A DNA stretch of 53,728 nucleotides from an uncultured Prevotella sp. GTDB taxonomy: Bacteria > Bacteroidota > Bacteroidia > Bacteroidales > Bacteroidaceae. Positions 17,851-24,477 of this stretch are shown in pieces. The DNA lies in NCBI GenBank assembly GCA_945830055.1, contig CALZXH010000007.1:1-53728 (forward strand), given 5' to 3'. The position numbers were made by a program, and so were the translations under genes. Position 1 is the stretch's first letter; the number at the start of each line of letters is the position of its first letter. The notes beneath the pieces are model-generated. The model searched no databases. It was given only the letters and a program-made list of their open reading frames with translations, and was not told where the DNA came from.

Positions 17851-17979
17851 TCATAAAGCATCATCCTCTGGCTTTTGAGGACAATGCTTTATTTTGGGAA
17901 GATGTTTCTTCTTTCTTAAATAGTTGTTTTTCTTCAATTCATATTCTTCCTGATGACGTTCCAGATAGTTGTCTGCCAT
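17851..17979 (-). CDS. Conserved 42-residue MADNYLE-type protein
   Basis: A small gene starting 2 bp after the DUF4270 stop (TAA-TC-ATG), which implies translational coupling. The product begins MADNYLERHQEEYELKK, is very hydrophilic, rich in K and E, and ends PEDDAL. Similar very short DNYLE-type proteins occur in Bacteroides and Prevotella genomes, sometimes carrying a dehydrogenase name without evidence; this is recalled, not searched. No membrane segment or signal. Function unknown. It sits between a lipoprotein gene and the acetylesterase gene in the same direction. Confidence 0.6.
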   Translation of the reverse strand: MADNYLERHQEEYELKKNNYLRKKKHLPKIKHCPQKPEDDAL

Positions 17980-17981
17980 GA

Positions 17982-19466
17982 TTACTGTCCAAATTTATTG
18001 TAAGTAACATCAATGCTTATCTTGTCAGGATGGTTTCCGCCTCCAACCAGTTTGGCACTCTTGATAGACAGATTGTTCGTTACCCGGTTGATAGTGCTGG
18101 TCGATGAAGAACTGGATGAACTTTTAGAAATGCTGACAGGTACCAAAACCACTTTGTTCCAGTTCAAGGAAGTGTTTCCTGCACGTTTCTTGTGATACAT
18201 CTCACTGATCAGAGAAGAGATGTTGTTGAATGTGTAGGTATTGTAGGTGGAACTGTATGAGGCAAGGAATGACAGTCGGCTGTCGGGCAGTTTGTTCTTC
18301 TCGAAAAAGGTGAACAGACTGTCATACGGCACCATCAGCACGTTTTCCGGAGCAGACAGGGTGTTGGCGATGTCCTGGGCATTGTATTTTTGAAATACTA
18401 TCTTGGCTGCACTCAGTGTGTCACTCTCATGTCCGTTTAATATCTGTTCCACCGGCAGTGTCACTTCAGTGAAGATGCCGGAAGGAGTTTTCAGGTATGT
18501 GAAGTCCTGATTCTCTGAAAGACTTCTGATAGTATTCTTGTCATTGATGAACGTGGTAGTTTGCAGTACCTCCTCTGTTCCTGTCAATGAGGCTTGGGCG
18601 TTGTCGGTCTCACCATTATGAAGGGCTCTATAGTAAATATGCAGTTCGGTAAGATAAATCTCGCTCATCACACCAATACCATCCGTGCTTTTGAAGTAGA
18701 AACCAGGGCACACGTGATGGGCAAACTGGTAGGAGTTCTTGAAATACTCGGGATGCTCGTAATACTGCTGCATGATGTACGAACCATAGTTCTTATACTT
18801 CTTGCCCTGTTTGTCCGTATATTCATCGTTCAAAGGGATGGAAATATATGGATAACTGTTCTTTTCCGCAAACTGTCCTCTCAGACTGTCGCTCAGGTTC
18901 AGATCGTAAATGGTGTATGTACGATTCTTGCAAATGCCGTCTTGATGTCTGATGAGATCTCCCTTGTCCTTGTCGTTTTCAGGCGAGTAGTTGGTATATC
19001 TTGCCTTGCCTTCTTCAATGGGTTCTTTCAACTCATACATTGTGAGTCTCATGGGATTCAATGAATCGCCAACGAATGAATTGATATAAATGCGTACAAA
19101 ACAGGAATCCGCACACACCATGCCATCGGAATCAAAGCTCTTAATGCTGTCTTTCGGCAGAAGGAGATCCATATTCCCTGTGAAGTCTTCAAGGATATGA
19201 AATTGCGTGGTGTAGTGTGCCGTAACGTATGTACCTGTTTCAACGTCCTTGATTTGTCCAAGGTAGTTGTAGGCACTTCTTGACAATACGGAGTCAATCT
19301 GTATGGAACGTGTAGTGGCAAAATAAGTAGCATCTTCAATAATCACTTTATCCGCAATGTCGGTGACGGAGTGACCCAGTGTGTCGGTCGTATCATCACA
19401 GGCTTGGCATAAAAATGCGATTACTGCAAGCAACAGAGTAGAAAAATGATTCTTCATGATAGACAT
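17982..19466 (-). CDS. DUF4270 lipoprotein
   Basis: 494 residues (491 if the second ATG at 19457 is used). The N-terminus is a lipoprotein signal, LLLAVIAFLCQAC, with C23 as the likely lipidation site, followed by acidic DDTTD, which fits Bacteroidota surface lipoprotein export. The rest is beta-rich (DKVIIEDATYFATTRSIQIDSVLSRSAYNYLGQIKD is characteristic of DUF4270). The gene lies 24 bp after the GT5-like gene, an arrangement I recall from Bacteroides. Function unknown. A serine-rich run (SKSSSSSSST) near the C-terminus is probably a flexible loop. Confidence 0.8.
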   Translation of the reverse strand: MSIMKNHFSTLLLAVIAFLCQACDDTTDTLGHSVTDIADKVIIEDATYFATTRSIQIDSVLSRSAYNYLGQIKDVETGTYVTAHYTTQFHILEDFTGNMDLLLPKDSIKSFDSDGMVCADSCFVRIYINSFVGDSLNPMRLTMYELKEPIEEGKARYTNYSPENDKDKGDLIRHQDGICKNRTYTIYDLNLSDSLRGQFAEKNSYPYISIPLNDEYTDKQGKKYKNYGSYIMQQYYEHPEYFKNSYQFAHHVCPGFYFKSTDGIGVMSEIYLTELHIYYRALHNGETDNAQASLTGTEEVLQTTTFINDKNTIRSLSENQDFTYLKTPSGIFTEVTLPVEQILNGHESDTLSAAKIVFQKYNAQDIANTLSAPENVLMVPYDSLFTFFEKNKLPDSRLSFLASYSSTYNTYTFNNISSLISEMYHKKRAGNTSLNWNKVVLVPVSISKSSSSSSSTSTINRVTNNLSIKSAKLVGGGNHPDKISIDVTYNKFGQ

Positions 19467-19490
19467 TAGCTGTTGAACATGTGTTGGTCA

Positions 19491-20288
19491 TCACAGATTT
19501 TCATAAAAATTGTGATATGCTTGGGCGTAACCTTCTCCCTGATAAGGCAACATCGGCTTTTGTGCTGCTTTAGTATAATCCAGCAGCGTGGCATTCACAT
19601 CCTCTTTTGCAACAATAATACCGTCAGAATAGTCAATAGCCATCTTGCCTAATTCATAGAAATCAAAGACTTCATTGTATTTTTCAAGATGCTTGGCGAT
19701 TGAATCTTTGAAAGCCAGGCATTTCTTCATGTCGTTGCCCAAATCCTTCTGAAGCTCATTGGTGAATAGGGAGGTGACCACCTTTGTATTGGCAAAGGAA
19801 GGCTCATCGTGATAAGCCGTCTTGACATAGAACGGGATTACTCCTGCCATCCATCCTTGACAATGGATGACATCAGGTACCCATCTTAGTTTCTTGACGG
19901 TTTCCAATACTCCTCTGGCAAAGAAAATGGCCCTTTCACCATTGTCCTGATAATCTTCACCGCTTTCATCTGTAGCCATCTGTCTTTTGATAAAGTAATC
20001 TTCATTGTCGATGAAATATACCTGTATCCTTGACGACTGGATGGATGCTACCTTGATAATCAGCGGGTGGTCTGTGTCGTTGATGATGATATTCATTCCC
20101 GACAGTCTGATTACCTCGTGCAGTTGTCCGCGTCTTTCATTGATATTTCCCCACTTGGGCATGAAAGTCCTTATCTCGTGTCCCATCTCCTGCATCTTTT
20201 GGGGCAACTCCCTGCCCATAAGCGACAGATGGGTGTCTGGAACATAAGGGGAAATCTCTTGATTGATGAATAATATTTTCTTTGCCAT
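19491..20288 (-). CDS. GT5-like half protein (annotated glycogen/starch synthase in relatives)
   Basis: 265 residues from the ATG at 20288; an upstream TTG lies in the promoter box and is rejected. It matches only the N-terminal Rossmann domain of GT5 glycogen synthases (KKILFINQEISPYV, LPQKMQEMGHEIRTFMPKWG, PDVIHCQGWMAGVIPFYVK). The C-terminal nucleotide-sugar domain is absent. The ADP-glucose-binding KxGG motif expected after the first strand is replaced by VPDTHLS. A complete synthase activity is therefore unlikely. The stop is clean and the DUF4270 gene follows at 24 bp, so this is a settled short form rather than a recent truncation. Related Bacteroides genes sit next to panC as here. 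Role unknown. Confidence 0.75.
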   Translation of the reverse strand: MAKKILFINQEISPYVPDTHLSLMGRELPQKMQEMGHEIRTFMPKWGNINERRGQLHEVIRLSGMNIIINDTDHPLIIKVASIQSSRIQVYFIDNEDYFIKRQMATDESGEDYQDNGERAIFFARGVLETVKKLRWVPDVIHCQGWMAGVIPFYVKTAYHDEPSFANTKVVTSLFTNELQKDLGNDMKKCLAFKDSIAKHLEKYNEVFDFYELGKMAIDYSDGIIVAKEDVNATLLDYTKAAQKPMLPYQGEGYAQAYHNFYENL

Positions 20289-20309
20289 ATCTTGATGTTT
20301 ATTCAAATG

Positions 20310-20317
20310 CAAAGTTA
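20310..20317 (-). promoter_or_regulatory. Minus-7 box of the GT5-like operon
   Basis: TAACTTTG on the minus strand, an exact TAnnTTTG; no matching TTTG at 19-21 bp upstream. The start codon is 21 bp downstream. Confidence 0.45.
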
Positions 20318-20468
20318 CGTTTTTTTTTTGGCAATGGAGAATTTAGTTAGGTATTTTAGGAGAAATCCTATGATTTTAGGCATATTTTTAGCTTTATTTT
20401 ATGCTATTTGGTAAAAAAGTTGTTATTTTGCAAGCCGAAATAAAAAATGACGTTTCAGTGTTTAAGAA

Positions 20469-21314
20469 ATGATGGTTTTTAGGAGTATTGTTGACCTTCA
20501 GAATGCGTTGTTTGCATATCATAAGGAAGGCAAAAAGATAGGCTTGGTTCCCACGATGGGTGCTCTGCATCAGGGACATGCCTCATTGGTAAAACGTTCT
20601 GTTGATGAAAATGATATTACAGTAGTGTCTGTTTTTGTCAATCCCACACAGTTTAACGATAAGAATGACCTGAAGAACTATCCTCGTACATTGGAGGCAG
20701 ACTGTGCCCTATTGGAGGAGTATAAGGCTGATATGGTTTTCGCTCCTTCGGTTGAGGAGATGTATCCCACGGAAGACAAACGCTTTTTTGAGTTTCCCCC
20801 GGTAACAACGGTGATGGAGGGCGCTCATCGCCAGGGGCATTTCAATGGTGTCTGTCAGGTTGTAAGCAGGCTTTTCTATATCGTCAGGCCTACCAACGCT
20901 TATTTTGGTGAGAAGGATTGGCAGCAGATAGCTGTGATCAAGGCAATGGTCAACTATCTCTGCTTGCCTGTCAATATTGTAGAGTGCCCGATTGTTAGGG
21001 ATGAGAGTGGACTTGCATTGTCCAGCAGGAACCAACTGCTGACAGAACAGGAACGTAAGCTGGCGACAAATATATTCAAGTATCTGAATGAAAGCAGGGC
21101 TTTGGCCAAGGGAAAAACAGTTGCACAAGTCCATGATTTTGTGGTTGACAGTATCAATGCCATCGATGGGCTTCAGGTTGAATATTTTGAAATTGTTGAC
21201 GGAAATACATTGCTGAGTTTGTCTTCATGGGACGACTCGGACTATGTGGTTGGTTGCATCACCGTTTACTGTGGTTCAATACCTGTCCGTTTAATTGACC
21301 ATATCAAATACTGA
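20469..21314 (+). CDS. panC: Pantothenate synthetase
   Basis: Joins pantoate and beta-alanine with ATP to give pantothenate. The 281-residue product has the nucleotidyl-transferase signature [10 protein letters not shown] (28-37), [24 protein letters not shown] and [12 protein letters not shown]. Two adjacent ATG codons (20469, 20472) are possible starts. It is followed 7 bp later by panD, which supplies beta-alanine, so the two last steps are co-expressed. It diverges from the GT5-like operon across a 180-bp spacer. Cytoplasmic. Confidence 0.96.
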   Translation: MMVFRSIVDLQNALFAYHKEGKKIGLVPTMGALHQGHASLVKRSVDENDITVVSVFVNPTQFNDKNDLKNYPRTLEADCALLEEYKADMVFAPSVEEMYPTEDKRFFEFPPVTTVMEGAHRQGHFNGVCQVVSRLFYIVRPTNAYFGEKDWQQIAVIKAMVNYLCLPVNIVECPIVRDESGLALSSRNQLLTEQERKLATNIFKYLNESRALAKGKTVAQVHDFVVDSINAIDGLQVEYFEIVDGNTLLSLSSWDDSDYVVGCITVYCGSIPVRLIDHIKY

Positions 21315-21321
21315 GAAGGAT

Positions 21322-21669
21322 ATGATGATTGAAGTGTTGAAATCCAAGTTGCATTGTGTCACTGTTACCGAGGCAAATCTCAATTATATGGGTAGTATCA
21401 CCATCGATGAAGATTTGATGGACGCAGTCGGCATGATACCGGGAGAGAAGGTGCAGATTGTTGATAATAATAACGGAGAACGATTTGAAACCTATATCAT
21501 CAAGGGGGAAAGAGGCAGTGGATGTATATGCCTGAATGGTGCTGCAGCCCGCAAGGTTCAGGTGGGGGATACTTGCATCATCATCGCTTATGCTTTGATG
21601 GATTTTGAAGAAGCCAAGACTTTCCAGCCCAAAGTGGTGTTTCCTAAAGAGGGAAACAAATTGCCATGA
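21322..21669 (+). CDS. panD: Aspartate 1-decarboxylase proenzyme
   Basis: Makes beta-alanine from aspartate for pantothenate synthesis. 115 residues from the ATG at 21322, or 114 from 21325, where AGAAGGA at 21314-21320 is a better-spaced ribosome binding site. The self-cleavage site is Gly24-Ser25 in [10 protein letters not shown], giving the pyruvoyl group; [15 protein letters not shown] also matches the family. An upstream in-frame start at 21295 lies inside panC and is less likely. It ends before a GC-rich bidirectional hairpin. Confidence 0.95.
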   Translation: MMIEVLKSKLHCVTVTEANLNYMGSITIDEDLMDAVGMIPGEKVQIVDNNNGERFETYIIKGERGSGCICLNGAAARKVQVGDTCIIIAYALMDFEEAKTFQPKVVFPKEGNKLP

Positions 21670-21697
21670 GTCTTTGACATTATTCAAAATTATATAA

Positions 21698-21740
21698 AAT
21701 GCCCCGGCATGGATGAAAATACCATTTCTGCCGGGGCATT
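21698..21740. terminator. Bidirectional terminator between panD and mmdC
   Basis: A 12-bp perfect stem AATGCCCCGGCA (21698-21709) / TGCCGGGGCATT (21729-21740) with a 19-nt loop. On the minus strand the stem is followed by a T-rich stretch, so it ends the mmd cluster; it also serves panD. Confidence 0.85.
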
Positions 21741-21745
21741 GATGT

Positions 21746-22177
21746 TTATTGGATTTCAACCAATATGTCGTCTTCCATGACGGAATGTCCAGGCTGAACA
21801 TTTACAGCAACCACCGTGCCCGAGCACTCGGAGGTAAGGTTGTTGTTCATCTTCATAGCTTCCAGGACTACCACCGTATCACCATTTTCAATCACATCGC
21901 CCACCTTGACTTTTACGTCAATGATTACACCGGGCAGGGGGGCCTTGACCACCTTGTCGTTGTAGATTCTGGAGTTGCCGCCTGCCGGTGCTGCGGGCTG
22001 GGCAGCGGGGGCTGCCACAGGTTTGACAACCGGTTTTACCTGTTCCGGTTCCTTCTCTTTCTCCATATCCACGACATAGGTCTCGCCGTTTACGGTCACG
22101 GATACCTGTTCTGCACTTAGCGGCTCGACGTTCACTTCATACGCCGTGCCGTTGATGGTATATTTGAACTTCTTCAT
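21746..22177 (-). CDS. mmdC: Biotin carrier subunit of methylmalonyl-CoA decarboxylase
   Basis: A 143-residue biotin/lipoyl-attachment protein. The C-terminal domain (about 73-143) has the biotinylation motif EAMKM with K109. A Pro/Ala-rich swinging linker covers about 47-67, and the N-terminal KYTINGTAYEVNVEPLS is typical of decarboxylase gamma subunits. It carries the carboxyl group taken from methylmalonyl-CoA by the MmdA subunit. It is last in the operon epimerase-mmdA-small protein-mmdC and is followed by a strong terminator. No beta-subunit gene follows. Confidence 0.92.
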   Translation of the reverse strand: MKKFKYTINGTAYEVNVEPLSAEQVSVTVNGETYVVDMEKEKEPEQVKPVVKPVAAPAAQPAAPAGGNSRIYNDKVVKAPLPGVIIDVKVKVGDVIENGDTVVVLEAMKMNNNLTSECSGTVVAVNVQPGHSVMEDDILVEIQ

Positions 22178-22190
22178 AGCCTCCTTGTTT

Positions 22191-22349
22191 TCAGTTTTGT
22201 GGGTGTGCAGTCATGGATAGGGCATAGCCGTTCCACTGACTGCACTTGTTTTCTATCGTGATGACGCCCGATTCCTTGTCGTGTACGTTATGCCCGGCAT
22301 ATTCGTATAGCGCAAGGGCTATGGCGGCATATACTTCGTTCTTTTTCAT
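22191..22349 (-). CDS. Small protein of the methylmalonyl-CoA decarboxylase cluster
   Basis: 52 residues, from MKKNEVYAAIALALYEY to LSMTAHPQN. It lies 13 bp after mmdA and 13 bp before mmdC, so it is part of the operon. In-frame codons upstream of the ATG overlap mmdA and look non-coding. A moderately hydrophobic first third (AAIALAL) is too short for a clear membrane span, unlike the OadG/delta subunits usually found at this position. Possibly an assembly or anchoring subunit; this is inference from position only. Confidence 0.65.
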   Translation of the reverse strand: MKKNEVYAAIALALYEYAGHNVHDKESGVITIENKCSQWNGYALSMTAHPQN

Positions 22350-22362
22350 GGCTCTGCTTTTT

Positions 22363-23928
22363 TTACATAGGTATGCTGCCGTGCTTCTTGGCGGGCAGGC
22401 TCTCGCGCTTGGTGGCAAGCTGGGCCAGTCCGCGGCAGATGCGGAAGCGGGTGTTGCGCGGCTCTATCACATCGTCTATATAGCCGTATTTGGCTGCCTG
22501 GTAGGGAGTGGCAAACAGGTCGTTGTACTCTTCCTCCTTCTCTGCCAGGAATGCCTTTACATCCTCGCCGGCGTCTTTCTTCTCCTTGGCTTCCTTGGCG
22601 CACAGCACAGCCACGGCACCCGAGCCGCCCATCACGGCAATCTCGGCAGAAGGCCATGCGTAGTTCAGGTCGGCACGCAGTTGCTTGCAGCCCATCACGA
22701 TGTGGCTGCCGCCGTAGCTCTTTCTCAGCGTCACGGTAATCTTGGGCACGGTGGCTTCGCCGTAGGCGTAGAGCAGCTGGGCGCCGTGCAGTATCACCGC
22801 GTTGTACTCCTGGCCTGTGCCGGGCAGGAATCCGGGCACGTCAACCAGCGATACGATGGGGATGTTGAAGGCGTCGCAGAAGCGCACGAAGCGAGCTCCC
22901 TTGCGGCTGGCGTTCACGTCGAGCACGCCGGCATAGCACGAGGGCTGGTTTGCCACGATACCCACGCTCTGACCGTTGAATCTGGCAAAGCCGATGATGA
23001 TGTTTCTGGCAAACTTGGGCTGTACCTCAAAGAACTCGTTGTTGTCGGTAATGGCGCCGATCACCTTGTACATGTCGTATGCCTCGTTGGGGTTTTCGGG
23101 GATTATCTCGTTGAGGGCGTCTTCCAGACGGTCGATGGGGTCTTCGCATTTCTTGCGGGGAGCCTCCTCCATGTTGTTGCTGGGGATGTAGCTCAGCAGG
23201 GTCTTAATCATCTCAAGGCCTTCCTCCTCGGTTTTTGCCGTAAAGTGGGTCACACCGCTCTTCGAGGCGTGTACGCTGGCACCTCCCAAATGCTCCTGGT
23301 CGATGTCCTCGCCTGTAACGGTCTTTACAACCTTGGGGCCTGTCAAGAACATGTAGGATGTGTTTTCCATCATCAGTGTAAAGTCTGTCAATGCAGGTGA
23401 GTACACAGCACCACCGGCACAAGGACCGAAGATACCGCTGATTTGTGGAATGACACCTGATGCCAGGATGTTGCGCTCGAAGATTTCTCCATAACCGGCC
23501 AATGCACAGATACCCTCCTGGATGCGTGCACCACCAGAGTCGTTGATGCCAATTACGGGCGCACCCATCTTCATGGCCATGTCCATGACTTTGCAGATTT
23601 TCTGTGCCATGGTTTCAGAAAGAGAACCTCCGTTTACTGTGAAGTCTTGTGCAAAGACAAACACCAGACGACCGTCAATGGTTCCTGAACCTGTTACCAC
23701 ACCGTCGCCAAGATATTGTTTCTTCTCCATGCCGAAGTTGTGGCAGCGATGGAGCTTGAACATATCGTATTCTTCGAAACTGCCTTGGTCGAGCAACATG
23801 TTGATACGCTCCCTGGCGGTATATTTGCCACGGGCATGTTGCTTCTCGATGGCTTTCTCTCCTCCTCCAAGACGTGCTGTCTCACGCTTGGCAATCAAAT
23901 TCTTTATTTTCTCAAATTGCTTGCTCAT
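22363..23928 (-). CDS. mmdA: Methylmalonyl-CoA decarboxylase/carboxyltransferase alpha subunit
   Basis: 521 residues of the acyl-CoA carboxyltransferase family. It transfers the carboxyl group of (S)-methylmalonyl-CoA to biotin, forming propionyl-CoA. The N-terminal crotonase-like domain includes DSGGARIQEG and GPCAGGAVYSPA; the C-terminal domain includes NQPSCYAGVLDVNAS, DVPGFLPGTGQE and SYGGSHIVMG. Length and both oxyanion regions are intact. It sits between the epimerase gene (40 bp) and a 52-residue gene (13 bp). The 3' two thirds (about 22363-23300) are clearly GC-richer than the 5' third, see findings. It could equally act in a propionyl-CoA carboxylase; the neighbours favour decarboxylation. 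Confidence 0.92.
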   Translation of the reverse strand: MSKQFEKIKNLIAKRETARLGGGEKAIEKQHARGKYTARERINMLLDQGSFEEYDMFKLHRCHNFGMEKKQYLGDGVVTGSGTIDGRLVFVFAQDFTVNGGSLSETMAQKICKVMDMAMKMGAPVIGINDSGGARIQEGICALAGYGEIFERNILASGVIPQISGIFGPCAGGAVYSPALTDFTLMMENTSYMFLTGPKVVKTVTGEDIDQEHLGGASVHASKSGVTHFTAKTEEEGLEMIKTLLSYIPSNNMEEAPRKKCEDPIDRLEDALNEIIPENPNEAYDMYKVIGAITDNNEFFEVQPKFARNIIIGFARFNGQSVGIVANQPSCYAGVLDVNASRKGARFVRFCDAFNIPIVSLVDVPGFLPGTGQEYNAVILHGAQLLYAYGEATVPKITVTLRKSYGGSHIVMGCKQLRADLNYAWPSAEIAVMGGSGAVAVLCAKEAKEKKDAGEDVKAFLAEKEEEYNDLFATPYQAAKYGYIDDVIEPRNTRFRICRGLAQLATKRESLPAKKHGSIPM

Positions 23929-23968
23929 ATTCTGAAAATAGGATATATATGTTTAAGATTCAGTCAGA

Positions 23969-24373
23969 TTAGTGTTCACACAATTCGGTCAGGATGCCTT
24001 CTGTGGATTTCGGATGCAGGAATGCAATGTTCAGGTTTTCTGCTCCCTTTCTTGGGGCTGCGTCAATCAGACGTATTCCCTTTTCGTCACACTCCGCCAA
24101 GGCGTTTGCTACGCCATCCTCAATAGCGAAAGCGATGTGGTGGATGCCTTTGTTGCCTTTGTCAAGCCATTTCTGGATAGTACTTTCCGGGCATGTAGGC
24201 TCCAACAACTCTAATTTTACCTCGCCACATTTCAGAAATGCAGTCTTTACCTTTTGGTCTGCCACCTCCTCAACGTTATAGCACTTGAGTCCTAATACGT
24301 TCTCAAAATAAGGGAGTGATTTCTCGATGCTTTGCACGGCAATTCCCAAATGTTCAATATGTGAGATTTTCAT
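23969..24373 (-). CDS. mce: Methylmalonyl-CoA epimerase
   Basis: A 134-residue VOC-fold enzyme converting (R)- to (S)-methylmalonyl-CoA, the substrate of the decarboxylase encoded next. The two beta-alpha-beta-beta-beta modules are recognisable by SHIEHLGIAVQSIEKS at the start and GNKGIHHIAFAIEDG in the middle, with metal ligands H8, a central His (HHIAF) and the terminal Glu in GILTELCE. It is first in the operon, with a minus-7 box about 40 bp upstream. Cytoplasmic. Confidence 0.93.
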   Translation of the reverse strand: MKISHIEHLGIAVQSIEKSLPYFENVLGLKCYNVEEVADQKVKTAFLKCGEVKLELLEPTCPESTIQKWLDKGNKGIHHIAFAIEDGVANALAECDEKGIRLIDAAPRKGAENLNIAFLHPKSTEGILTELCEH

Positions 24374-24414
24374 GGTTAATAAATATTTAAGTTATACATT
24401 GATTTCCATCTTGG

Positions 24415-24422
24415 CAAAGGTA
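24415..24422 (-). promoter_or_regulatory. Minus-7 box of the mce-mmd operon
   Basis: TACCTTTG on the minus strand matches TAnnTTTG; the minus-33 element is not clear. Leader about 35 nt. Confidence 0.5.
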
Positions 24423-24477
24423 GTAATAAATCTTTGATTTATACTGCTGACAAGTAAAAAATATTGTTAAGGCATGT

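Noticed and set aside
22246..23400. 384-codon open frame on the + strand opposite mmdA
   Set aside because: It mirrors the codon structure of a clear carboxyltransferase gene in a GC-rich stretch, and its translation has no recognisable motif or signal.
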